Translations under genes and position numbers: made by a program | In this document: positions 16,769 through 28,116 of the stretch, piece by piece | Position numbering within the stretch: the stretch's first letter is position 1 | How the letters are laid out: each line of letters begins with the position of its first letter | NCBI GenBank assembly: GCA_019351995.1 | Contig: JABBOD010000004.1 | Location: forward strand, 55,848-97,055 | Origin: Acidobacteriota bacterium | GTDB taxonomy: Bacteria; Actinomycetota; Actinomycetes; Actinomycetales; Microbacteriaceae | Length of the DNA stretch: 41,208 bases | Direction of reading: 5' to 3' | Notes under the pieces: model-generated | What the model saw: only the letters and a program-made list of their open reading frames with translations | Database searches by the model: none | Told to the model about the DNA's origin: nothing

Positions 16769-17854
16769 GTGAAAGTCGTCGTCGACTGCCGGTATGTGCG
16801 AACCGACCACCACGACGGCATCAGCCGATACACCGCGGGGGTCGTCGAGGCGCTCGCCCGGCTGCATCCCGTCACCATGCTCATCAGCGACACGCGCCAG
16901 TTGGAGCTGCTGCCGCCGTTGCCGTGGGCGATGGCGTCATCGCCCACCAGCGCACTCGAGCCGCTGGTGGCGTTCCAGGTCAACAGACTGCACCCGGATG
17001 TCGTGTTCACCCCCATGCAGACCATGGGGACCTGGGGGCGCCGCTACAAGCTCGTCAAGACGCTGCACGACCTGATCTACTACCGCAATCGCACACCGCC
17101 CCGCGACCTCAACCCGGTGATCCGGCTGCTCTGGCGCCTGTACCACCTCGCCTGGTGGCCCCAGCGGCTGCTGCTGAATCGAGCGGACGTGGTCGCCACC
17201 GTCTCGGCGACCACCCAAGAGCTGATGCGGCAGCACCGTCTCACCGACAAGCCGATCGTGATCGTCGGCAATGCACCGGACGCGGCCCCCGTGCCGGTGC
17301 CACCACCTCGCCGCGCGCCGGCCGGCACGACGCGCGAGCTGCTCTACATGGGCTCATTCATGCCGTACAAGAACGTCGAGACACTGGCCAGGGCCATGCA
17401 GGAGCTCCCTGGCTATCGCTTGCACCTGTTGAGCCGGATCTCGCCGGAGGACCGCTCGCGCTTGGAGGCGCTGGCGCCCGCGGATGCCATGGTCGTCCAC
17501 GACGGGACCAGCGAGGACGACTACCGCGCTCTGCTCGAAGCGGCCACCGCCCTCGTGACGACGTCGCTCGACGAGGGTTTCGGTCTTCCGCTGGTGGAGG
17601 CGATGGCGCTCGGGACCCCGGTTGTGGTGACCGACATCCCGATTTTCCGTGAGATCGGCGGCGACGCGGCGCTGTACGTGCCGGCGAAGGATGCGAGCGC
17701 CGTCGCATCCGCCATCCGCTCACTCGAAGACCCCTCCGAGTGGGTGGCGCGCTCGACGGCCTCCCGCGCGCAGGCGGCCCAGTTCAGCTGGGAGCGGTCG
17801 GCGCGAACGCTCCTGGCGACTCTCGAGGAGCTGGCCGGGGAGCACTCTCGGTAG
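16769..17854 (+). CDS. Family 4 glycosyltransferase
   Basis: A 361-residue GT-B glycosyltransferase. The N-terminal domain begins KVVVDCRYVRTDHHDGISRYT with the conserved glycine/serine region. The C-terminal domain has YMGSFMPYKN and the donor-binding SLDEGFGLPLVEAMALG motif. The GTG at 16769 is the first start giving a proper family N terminus. Upstream codons in the same frame overlap the hydrolase gene and are not credible. The sugar donor and acceptor cannot be told; such enzymes commonly act in cell-surface glycan or glycolipid synthesis. No polysaccharide cluster surrounds it. Confidence 0.9.
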   Translation: MKVVVDCRYVRTDHHDGISRYTAGVVEALARLHPVTMLISDTRQLELLPPLPWAMASSPTSALEPLVAFQVNRLHPDVVFTPMQTMGTWGRRYKLVKTLHDLIYYRNRTPPRDLNPVIRLLWRLYHLAWWPQRLLLNRADVVATVSATTQELMRQHRLTDKPIVIVGNAPDAAPVPVPPPRRAPAGTTRELLYMGSFMPYKNVETLARAMQELPGYRLHLLSRISPEDRSRLEALAPADAMVVHDGTSEDDYRALLEAATALVTTSLDEGFGLPLVEAMALGTPVVVTDIPIFREIGGDAALYVPAKDASAVASAIRSLEDPSEWVARSTASRAQAAQFSWERSARTLLATLEELAGEHSR

Positions 17855-17875
17855 TGCGCTCTCGTCGGTCCAGGC

Positions 17876-18511
17876 TCACCCGGCGCCATCCTCCATCGCC
17901 TCGACGGCGTTCTGTTCGTCCAGGTCGCCGCTGCCGGATCCGATCGACTCGACTTCGATCGGATCGTCGAAGGCGATCAGGCGCAGAGCCCCGTCCTCGA
18001 GGCGAAAGCTGTGCACCGAGCCGTTGGTGATCATCCCGTGGCTGGCACTCGGCTCGACCTCCTCAAGCACCGCGCGGATCGCCCCGCCATGGCTGACGAC
18101 GACCAGCGCCTGGCCGGGGTGCCGCTCAGCCAGCCGGATCAGGGCCGGGACGACGCGAGCACTCACCTGCTCGCGGGATTCGCGACCGGGAACGTCGGTG
18201 CCGCGAGGAAAGTCCCGCTCGACCTGGCCCCAGTTCAAGCCCTCGGCGGCGCCGTAGTTGCGCTCGACGATCTCGTCGAGCACCGTCGGCTCGTCGAGTC
18301 CGAGCACGGTGGCGATGATCTGGGCGGTCTCGCGAGCGCGGGAGAGGGGGCTGGAGACGACGGCGTCCCAGCGACGCCTGGCCAGAAGCGCCCCGGTCGC
18401 CTCTGCCTGGTCACGACCGGTGTCATTCAAGGGGATATCGGTCAAGCCCTGGATGCGCTTCTGGCGGTTCCAGTTCGTCTCGCCGTGTCGCACAAGGTAC
18501 AGCTCGGTCAT
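17876..18511 (-). CDS. Histidine phosphatase family protein (phosphoglycerate-mutase-like)
   Basis: A 211-residue enzyme beginning MTELYLVRHGETNWNRQKRIQG, with the phospho-histidine RHG motif (H9) and the usual second histidine in VVSHGGAIRAV. Members include broad phosphatases such as alpha-ribazole phosphatase (CobC), GpmB-like enzymes and acid phosphatases; no cobalamin genes are nearby, so no specific substrate is given. The ATG at 18511 is preferred to the GTG one codon upstream because TAGCCT on the minus strand ends 6 nt before it. The gene begins a few bases after the sirtuin stop, so a read-through transcript is also likely. Confidence 0.9.
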   Translation of the reverse strand: MTELYLVRHGETNWNRQKRIQGLTDIPLNDTGRDQAEATGALLARRRWDAVVSSPLSRARETAQIIATVLGLDEPTVLDEIVERNYGAAEGLNWGQVERDFPRGTDVPGRESREQVSARVVPALIRLAERHPGQALVVVSHGGAIRAVLEEVEPSASHGMITNGSVHSFRLEDGALRLIAFDDPIEVESIGSGSGDLDEQNAVEAMEDGAG

Positions 18512-18515
18512 CACT

Positions 18516-19379
18516 TCAGGCTAAACGGTCGCGCAGCGCGACGAGCACCTCCGACGTTCCCGCATCGATCTTCAACGTCGCGCGGGGGTCGCCCTTGGTC
18601 GCCCCGCGGTTGACAATCACCACGGGCATCTTGCGCTTGGAGGCCTGATCAAGCAGCCGGATTCCCGAGTTCACGGCGAGCGACGAGCCGGCGATGAGCA
18701 TGGCGTCGGCGGAGCGCACGAGCGCTCTCGCCTCCTCGAACTTCTCGACCGGGACGAACTCGCCGAAGAACACGACCTCCGGCTTGAGAATGCCACCGCA
18801 GACAGTGCAACTCGGGACGATCATGCTGTCGGATGCTTCGACCGTCACGTCGCCGTCGGGGTTCAGTTCCACGCCCTCCGGCGCGTCGAGCCACGGATTG
18901 TCGCGTGCCATCCGTTCGGCGATGTCGACGCGCGCGAAACTCTGCCCGCAATTCAGACACCGGACTCGATCCAGCGAGCCGTGGATGTCCACGACGCGAC
19001 GCGACCCGGCGCGCAGGTGCAGCCCGTCGACGTTCTGGGTGACGATGCCGTTGACGATGCCCCCCAGCTCGAGCCCCGCGATCGCACGGTGTCCCGCGTT
19101 CGGTTGCGCGGCAGAGAAATGACGCCAGCCGAGGTGACTTCCCGCCCAGTACCGGCGCCGGCCGCGCTCATCGGAGCGGAAGTGGTCGAAGGTCATCGGG
19201 GTACGCACCGGAGCACCCTCACCGCGATAGTCAGGGATACCGGAATCAGTGCTCACCCCGGCACCGGTCAGCACCACGATCCGGCGTCCCTGCAGCAACT
19301 CGACCGCGTTGGCGACGAGCGGCTCGAGCGCGGGTTCGAGGCGCGACGGCGTCGGAACTGTCGCTGCGCTCGCGGTCAT
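18516..19379 (-). CDS. NAD-dependent protein deacylase, Sir2 family
   Basis: A 287-residue sirtuin. NAD-binding motifs are GAGVSTDSGIPDYRG (39-53) and TQNVDGLH (114-121), the catalytic histidine is H133 in DIHGS, and the structural zinc is held by C141/C144 and a later C-x2-C in CTVCGG. It removes acyl groups from lysine side chains using NAD. The segment RTPMTF after the first motif resembles the sirtuin class that includes SIRT4; substrate preference is not predictable with certainty. The ATG at 19379 is preferred over an upstream in-frame ATG because GGGAGGAGG precedes it at proper spacing. A TAGTCT element further upstream may be its -10. Confidence 0.94.
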   Translation of the reverse strand: MTASAATVPTPSRLEPALEPLVANAVELLQGRRIVVLTGAGVSTDSGIPDYRGEGAPVRTPMTFDHFRSDERGRRRYWAGSHLGWRHFSAAQPNAGHRAIAGLELGGIVNGIVTQNVDGLHLRAGSRRVVDIHGSLDRVRCLNCGQSFARVDIAERMARDNPWLDAPEGVELNPDGDVTVEASDSMIVPSCTVCGGILKPEVVFFGEFVPVEKFEEARALVRSADAMLIAGSSLAVNSGIRLLDQASKRKMPVVIVNRGATKGDPRATLKIDAGTSEVLVALRDRLA

Positions 19380-19471
19380 GGCGCCTCCTCCCGCTTCCGT
19401 CAGACTAAACAACGCAGTTTTCCGATATGTTTCCGACGGCTGGCAGCCACACCGGTGAAGGGGGCTCTGAC

Positions 19472-20299
19472 GTGCACATCGTGCCGATCGCTGACCGGGC
19501 AGACCCCGCGCTCGCGGACTACCTCGGGCTCACCGACGTCGTCCTCCGCCGCCTCTTGGAGCCCGCGGGTGGGCTGTACATCGCGGAGTCGACGAAGGTC
19601 ATCGCCCGCGCCCTCGCCGCCGGGCACCGCCCGCGCTCGGTTCTGCTTCAGCAGAAGTGGTTGGAGGAACTGACCCCGTTGCTCGAGGATTTCGACATTC
19701 CGGTCTACGTGGCGTCGCCCGCGATGTTGGAGCAGGTGACCGGCTTCGTGATGCACCGGGGCGCCCTCGCCTCGATGCACCGGCCGACGCTTCCGGACCC
19801 CGCAGAGCTGCTGCGGGACGCCCGCCGTGTCGTCGTCCTCGAGGACATCGTCGACCACACGAACGTCGGCGCGATCTTCCGAGCCGTCGCCGGCCTCGGG
19901 GCGGATGCCGTGCTGGTCACGCCACGCTGCGCTGACCCGTTCTACCGTCGCTCGGTGCGTGTCAGCATGGGCACCGTGCTGCAGGTGCCGTGGACCCGGA
20001 TCGCCCACTGGCCGGATGGCGCCTCGCAACTTCACGATGCCGGCTTCACGATCGCCGCTCTCGCCCTCGACGACGGGGCGATCACGCTCGACGCCTTCGC
20101 CGCAGCACCTCCCGAACGCGTCGCCCTGCTCCTGGGGACCGAAGGGGACGGTCTGTCACGAGGCGCCCTGGACGGCTCCGACCTCGTCGTGACGATCCCG
20201 ATGGCCCGGGGAGTCGACTCGCTGAACGTCGCCGCGGCCTCAGCCGTGGCGCTCTGGGCGTTGAGGGTCGAGAGCTTAAGATCGGCTACGTGGCACTGA
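19472..20299 (+). CDS. TrmH/SpoU family RNA 2'-O-methyltransferase
   Basis: A 275-residue SPOUT methyltransferase. The N-terminal region resembles the RNA-binding substrate domain. The SPOUT motifs are NVGAIFRAV (motif 1), SVRVSMGTVLQVP (motif 2) and LLGTEGDGLS followed by IPMARGVDSLNVAAASAVALW (motif 3, with the deep knot asparagine). The likely target is ribose of rRNA or tRNA. GTG at 19472 is chosen because AAGGGGG precedes it and because it begins the conserved sequence. Its end overlaps the start of the carboxypeptidase gene by 10 bp. Confidence 0.92.
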   Translation: MHIVPIADRADPALADYLGLTDVVLRRLLEPAGGLYIAESTKVIARALAAGHRPRSVLLQQKWLEELTPLLEDFDIPVYVASPAMLEQVTGFVMHRGALASMHRPTLPDPAELLRDARRVVVLEDIVDHTNVGAIFRAVAGLGADAVLVTPRCADPFYRRSVRVSMGTVLQVPWTRIAHWPDGASQLHDAGFTIAALALDDGAITLDAFAAAPPERVALLLGTEGDGLSRGALDGSDLVVTIPMARGVDSLNVAAASAVALWALRVESLRSATWH

Positions 20300-21525
20300 C
20301 TCGACGACAGATCTACGCACGTCGTCGAATCGCGGTCTTCGGGTCCATCGGTCTGGTTCTCGCCGTCGCGTTCTATCTTCCGATGACCCTGCTGGCACCG
20401 CTTCACTCGGCCGAACCGGTCATCGTCAAGCACGGGGTGCTGACGGGCTCCGCGGCGGATCTCGCCTTCCCGGGCTACGGTGGCAGCGCGATCGGCGCCA
20501 TCGGGTTCGACGGAGTGTTGGCGCAATCGGGTTCCACCGGCCCTCTGCCGATGGCAAGTATCACCAAACTGGTGACGATGCTGGTCGTTCTGCAGGTCAA
20601 GCCGCTCACGATCGGCCACGAAGGCCCCTCGATCACCATGACGCCGACCGACGTCGGCTTCTACACGCACTACCTGTCGCTCGACGGCAGCGTGGCCCCG
20701 GTCAGAACCGGCTGGAGGTTCACCCAGCACGAACTCATGGAGTTGTCGCTCGTTCATTCGGCGAACAACTACGCGGCGAGCCTGGCGGTGTGGGCGTTCG
20801 GATCGATGGATGCCTACCTGACCGCTGCGAAATCCTGGGTCGCGAGCCACCGCCTGAGCAGCATGACGATCACCGACCCGACCGGCATCGAGCCGACGGA
20901 TGCCGCGAGCACGGTTGACCTGCTCACCCTCGGCAAGCTCGCCCTGGCGAACCCGGTGATCGCCGCGATCGTTGCAACGAAGTCGGTCACGATCCACGAC
21001 ATCGGCACCCTGACGAACACCAACGCCCTGCTCGGCTCCGACGGGATCGACGGGATCAAGACCGGCACCCTCAATGGCGCAGGAGCGAACCTGTTGTTCG
21101 CTGCCACGCATCAGGTGGGCGATATGACGGTCACCATCGTCGGCGTCGTCTTGGGCGGGGAGACGCACACGGTCGTCGACACCGACATCCTCAACATGAT
21201 GACGGGGGTCTTTGCTGGCTTCCACCAGGTGCACCTGGTGACGAAGGGCGACGTCTTCGCCCGCTACACGAGCCAGTGGGGGCAGACGACAACGGCGGTC
21301 GCCGAGAAGAGCGCGAGCATCGTGACCTGGGGCAACACCGCCGTGACCAGCTCGTCGACCGTGACGCCGATCGCGACCGGAACGACGGGTCAGAGCGTCG
21401 GCACCGCGACGTTCACCGTTGCCGGACGCACGATCCGCGTGCCGCTGGGCCTGTCGACGTCGCTCACCGATCCCGGCCCGGGCTGGCGACTGTCCCACCC
21501 GGGACTCATCGCGGCAGCCCCCTAA
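20290..21525 (+). CDS. Serine-type D-Ala-D-Ala carboxypeptidase (peptidase S11)
   Basis: A 411-residue low-molecular-weight penicillin-binding protein. A basic N terminus and one membrane segment (about 13-35) anchor it, with the catalytic domain outside the cell. The active-site motifs are S90-I-T-K93, S157-A-N159 and K257-T-G-T, all intact. A C-terminal segment after about 330 is Thr/Ser-rich and ends in a small beta-type region. It trims the terminal D-alanine of peptidoglycan stems. The GTG at 20290 lies inside the end of the methyltransferase gene, giving a coupled pair. Its TAA overlaps the stop of the convergent SGNH gene in CTAA. Confidence 0.92.
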   Translation: MALTRRQIYARRRIAVFGSIGLVLAVAFYLPMTLLAPLHSAEPVIVKHGVLTGSAADLAFPGYGGSAIGAIGFDGVLAQSGSTGPLPMASITKLVTMLVVLQVKPLTIGHEGPSITMTPTDVGFYTHYLSLDGSVAPVRTGWRFTQHELMELSLVHSANNYAASLAVWAFGSMDAYLTAAKSWVASHRLSSMTITDPTGIEPTDAASTVDLLTLGKLALANPVIAAIVATKSVTIHDIGTLTNTNALLGSDGIDGIKTGTLNGAGANLLFAATHQVGDMTVTIVGVVLGGETHTVVDTDILNMMTGVFAGFHQVHLVTKGDVFARYTSQWGQTTTAVAEKSASIVTWGNTAVTSSSTVTPIATGTTGQSVGTATFTVAGRTIRVPLGLSTSLTDPGPGWRLSHPGLIAAAP

Positions 21526-22316
21526 TCGCCTCGCTCGCGCTCGTCGCCGACACTGCCCGCGTTGGGCCTCTTGGCGCTGATTCCGTCACCGGAGGATCGC
21601 CGACGCAGTCGGCGCACGATCCACGGTCCGAAATACTCTCGGGCCCAGACGGCGTCGTCGCGCCGCGCCTGACGCCACGATGCCGCGGGCAGGGGTTCGG
21701 GCGCGAAGGGCTCCAGTTCGTTCTCGACGTCCAACGCGCGCAGAACCATCCTGGCGATCGTGTGATGCCCCGTTGCCGAGAAGTGCAGGCGATCCGGAGC
21801 CCACATTCGCGGGTCGGTCAACTCCCGTAGCGCCCACATGTCGGCCACGATCGCATCATGCTTCTGGGCGATCGCGCGCAGGTTCTCGTTGTAGATCGCG
21901 ACCTTCCCCCGCAGGCGACCCAGTACCGGGGTCTCGCCGATGTCGGGCCCGGTGAACATCACGACGGTCGCGCCCGCAACGGAGAGACGGCGAAGACCGG
22001 CCTCGAAACGCGACGCGACGGCATCCGGATCGGCTCCCGGCCGCAGGATGTCGTTTCCGCCCGCGGAGATCGTCAGCAGATCGGGCCGCAACGCCAGCGC
22101 CGGCTCCACCTGCTCGTCGAGAATCTGGTCGAGCAAACGGCCGCGGATCGCCAGGTTGGCATAGGCGAAGTCATCGGTCTGATCGCTGAGGACCTCGGCA
22201 ACGCGATCCGCCCAGCCCCGAAAGCCGCCGGGGGAGCGGGGTTCCGGGTCGCCGATCCCCTCGGTGAAGGAGTCGCCGATCGCGACGTAGCGCAACCAGG
22301 GATGCTGTGCGGTCAT
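21522..22316 (-). CDS. SGNH/GDSL hydrolase
   Basis: A 264-residue esterase/lipase-like enzyme with all four SGNH blocks: S16 in AIGDSFTEG, G59 near LAIRGR, N88 in GGND, and D175/H178 in DRLHFS. It has no signal peptide or membrane segment, so it is probably cytoplasmic. The substrate is unknown. The basic C-terminal tail (RRLRRRSSG) is unremarkable. It is divergent from dinB across a 56-bp gap and overlaps tail-to-tail with the carboxypeptidase gene. Confidence 0.92.
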   Translation of the reverse strand: MTAQHPWLRYVAIGDSFTEGIGDPEPRSPGGFRGWADRVAEVLSDQTDDFAYANLAIRGRLLDQILDEQVEPALALRPDLLTISAGGNDILRPGADPDAVASRFEAGLRRLSVAGATVVMFTGPDIGETPVLGRLRGKVAIYNENLRAIAQKHDAIVADMWALRELTDPRMWAPDRLHFSATGHHTIARMVLRALDVENELEPFAPEPLPAASWRQARRDDAVWAREYFGPWIVRRLRRRSSGDGISAKRPNAGSVGDERERGD

Positions 22317-22372
22317 GGCTCTATCTTCGCCCGTGCCGGTGGACCGTCGTCGGCGGGTGCGAGGATCGAGCC

Positions 22373-23614
22373 GTGAGCAAGCAGGACGGCAGCGGCAGGC
22401 AGGTCACCGTCGACCCCAGTGACGACCTGACCGCGACCATCCTGCACGTCGACATGGATGCCTTCTTCGCCTCCGTGGAGTTGCTCGAACATCCAGAACT
22501 CGTCGGCAAGCCCGTGATCGTGGGGCACCGCTCCTCACGGTCGGTGGTGACGGCCGCCACCTACGAAGCCCGAAAATACGGCGTGAACTCAGCCATGCCG
22601 ATGTCGATCGCACTGCGTCGCTGTCCTCAGGCGATCGTGTTGGAGCCGCACTTCGAGCGGTACACGCACTTCTCGAAGCGTGTGATGGGGCTGCTCGGCG
22701 AGGTGACCCCGCTGGTCGAGCCGCTGAGTATCGATGAGGCGTTCTTGGATGTCGCCGGCGCTCGACGCCTGCTCGGGACCCCCTGGCAGATCGGCACGCG
22801 ACTGCGCGAGCGCGTTTTCGCCGACACCGGGCTGCACTGCTCGGTGGGTGCCGCGTCCACCAAGTTCGTCGCCAAGCTGGCGTCATCGCGGGCGAAACCG
22901 GACGGACTGCTGGTGGTGCCACGCGCGGAGACCTTGGCGTTCCTGCATCCGCAGCCGGTCACGGCACTGTGGGGTGTTGGCGGAAAATCGGAGGAGCAGT
23001 TGCAGCGCCTCGGGCTGCGCACCGTCGGAGACGTGGCGCACGTCCCGATCGACGCGCTCAGGCGTGCGCTCGGTCCCGCGAACGCGGCGCGGCTGCACGA
23101 GCTCGCCTGGGGTCGAGATGCCCGGGTCATCGAGCTCGGGCGCGACGAGAAGAGCGTCGGCCACGAAACCACTTTCGAGACGGATGTGACGGATGCCGTT
23201 GTTCTGCACCGCGAGCTGCTGAGGCTGTCCGACGCGGTCGGCGCCCGCCTGCGTCGAGCGGGAGTCCAGGCCCGGACCGTCTCGCTGAAGCTGCGCTTCG
23301 AGGATTTCACCACGATCAGCCGTTCGCGCACACTCGGCGAGCCGACGGATCTCGGCAAGCGCATCTACGAGGAAGCTCGTGCGCTGTACGACGCGGCGTC
23401 GCAGGGTGGTCGAGCGGTGCGTCTGATTGGCGTTCGCGGGGAGGGACTCAGTGGCGCGGTCGCGAGCCTCGGACTCTGGGATGACGACGAGCAGTGGCGC
23501 GAGGTCGAGGGCGCCGTCGACGCGATCGGATCGCGGTTCGGGGCCGGGATCGTGCGGCCCGCGGCGCTTCTCGGCGAAACCCCTCGGCGGCGGATCAGCG
23601 GCGGTGACGACTAG
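22373..23614 (+). CDS. dinB: DNA polymerase IV (Y-family translesion polymerase)
   Basis: A 413-residue Y-family polymerase. The catalytic acids are D27/D29 in HVDMDAFFASVE and D121/E122 in SIDEAFLDV, so unlike ImuB it is active by motif. Thumb and little-finger regions follow, with the helix-hairpin-helix segment around LWGVGGKSEEQLQRLG. I see no clear beta-clamp motif at the C terminus. No SOS box is found in the 56-bp upstream region, so it may not be under direct LexA control. GTG at 22373 gives a short N-terminal extension before the catalytic domain. The helicase gene follows after 21 bp and is likely co-transcribed. Confidence 0.96.
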   Translation: MSKQDGSGRQVTVDPSDDLTATILHVDMDAFFASVELLEHPELVGKPVIVGHRSSRSVVTAATYEARKYGVNSAMPMSIALRRCPQAIVLEPHFERYTHFSKRVMGLLGEVTPLVEPLSIDEAFLDVAGARRLLGTPWQIGTRLRERVFADTGLHCSVGAASTKFVAKLASSRAKPDGLLVVPRAETLAFLHPQPVTALWGVGGKSEEQLQRLGLRTVGDVAHVPIDALRRALGPANAARLHELAWGRDARVIELGRDEKSVGHETTFETDVTDAVVLHRELLRLSDAVGARLRRAGVQARTVSLKLRFEDFTTISRSRTLGEPTDLGKRIYEEARALYDAASQGGRAVRLIGVRGEGLSGAVASLGLWDDDEQWREVEGAVDAIGSRFGAGIVRPAALLGETPRRRISGGDD

Positions 23615-23635
23615 TGCGGTGCCCGGAACGGTACC

Positions 23636-26751
<3,116 letters not shown>

Positions 26752-26760
26752 GTCCTCGCG

Positions 26761-28074
26761 TCAGGCCATCGCGTCGTCGAAGACCACCGGAGCTCCGGTC
26801 GGGGGCGCCATGAAGGGCGTCGCCGGATCCGTGGTCAACGCCACCTCCGTCTCGTATCCTCGCAGCACGTCCTGGGCTTCCATGGCGAGATCGCGGAGCA
26901 GGTCGAGGGCGAGCGATGACTCCTTGCGCGGCTGCGAGCCCTGCAGGCAGAACGACCCGATGACGTGACCGTCGCTCGCCCGCAGCGGATAGCCGGCGTA
27001 GAAGTTAATGAACGAGACATCCACGAGCGGGTTGTCGACAAAGCGCTCGTCGCGGCCGGTGTCCGGGATGATGACCGGCTCTCCGCTTTCGACGGTGTAC
27101 TTGCAGAAGGAGAGCTCCAACGGGACCGAGGTGGGCATCACGTCGGTGTTATTGCCGTGGTACAGACGGTCGCCGTCGACGAGGGACACCACCGCGAGCT
27201 CGACTCCGAAGGACTTCTGCGCCTTCTCGGTGAGCCGTCGAAGATTGGCTTCCCCGCCGTGACGCGCGGCCGCGACAATGGCACCGGTTCCGCTCCAGTC
27301 CCACACCTTGTCGCGCTGGGCGGCGCGGGGGGTCGGAGTGGGACGGGTGGCAAGGAGTTGCGGCGCCACCTCGTCCGCGATCGCCGACGCGAAGTCGCGA
27401 TAGACCGAGGCCTGCGGACCCGCGGCACCGCGCGTCCGTGAGGTCGGGATCTCCATGTAGCGGATCCCTCGCAGGGTGGCGATCTTCTCGCTGGCCGCAT
27501 TCAACTTCAGCCGGTGCTGCTCACTGTGGCGTGCGGCGAGGCTGCCGTATGCGCTGAACGACTGAACAGGTGGGATGCCGACAACCGTGATCGTCATGCC
27601 CTGGCGCATCCGCTGGGCGATCCCGTCGATGAGCGCACGCAGCTCGCGCTTCCAGACAGCAAGCGAGGTGAAGCGGAGCGCGTCGTTGAACCCGATCATG
27701 AGCACGACGGCATCGTCACCGCGGAGTTCACGGTCACCGATCCAGGCCATCGCGGAGCGGACATTCATGGCCTCGGCACCGATGAGGTCGGCATCGCAGG
27801 TACGTCCGGTACGGCTCGTCATTGCTGACGCGAGCTGCCCGACGAGCCCGAGCTGGTGGGTGACGACCCCCCAGCCGTGGCTGGGGCCGTTTCCGACGAG
27901 CAGGATGCGATCCGCCAGCGGGTCACCGCTGCGCACAGCGGGAACGTCGCGCGGCTGCACCCGGCTGCGCAGGCGCAGCATGCGGAAGGCGTACCAGGCG
28001 CGCAGGGCGAAGTGTGCGGGGCGGGATTCGGATGCTGACACGGCGGGCCTCGGATTTCGTTCGTCCTCGGTCAT
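26761..28074 (-). CDS. SGNH-hydrolase-like domain fused to a GAF sensor domain
   Basis: A 437-residue protein with two parts. Residues 50-240 follow the SGNH hydrolase fold: ILLVGNGPSHGWG with S65 in place of the usual GDS block, and GFND (128-131) as the GxND block. The expected Asp-x-x-His block near residues 215-230 is not present, so the hydrolase may be inactive or use other residues. Residues 275-400 or so form a GAF domain with the FCKYTVESGEP, RDERFVDNPLV and FYAGYPLRASDGHVIG segments usual for signal-binding GAF domains. The N-terminal 50 residues contain a basic/aromatic stretch but no clear signal peptide. The function is unknown; ligand-controlled acyl-group chemistry is only a guess. 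Confidence 0.88.
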   Translation of the reverse strand: MTEDERNPRPAVSASESRPAHFALRAWYAFRMLRLRSRVQPRDVPAVRSGDPLADRILLVGNGPSHGWGVVTHQLGLVGQLASAMTSRTGRTCDADLIGAEAMNVRSAMAWIGDRELRGDDAVVLMIGFNDALRFTSLAVWKRELRALIDGIAQRMRQGMTITVVGIPPVQSFSAYGSLAARHSEQHRLKLNAASEKIATLRGIRYMEIPTSRTRGAAGPQASVYRDFASAIADEVAPQLLATRPTPTPRAAQRDKVWDWSGTGAIVAAARHGGEANLRRLTEKAQKSFGVELAVVSLVDGDRLYHGNNTDVMPTSVPLELSFCKYTVESGEPVIIPDTGRDERFVDNPLVDVSFINFYAGYPLRASDGHVIGSFCLQGSQPRKESSLALDLLRDLAMEAQDVLRGYETEVALTTDPATPFMAPPTGAPVVFDDAMA

Positions 28075-28116
28075 TCGGAGCGCCCCACCGATCGGATGGC
28101 TCGGGGGTCGTGACGA

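Noticed and set aside
22484..22499. Possible SOS half-site TCGAAC inside dinB
   Set aside because: Only the left half matches; the right half reads AGAACT, and it lies within the coding region.
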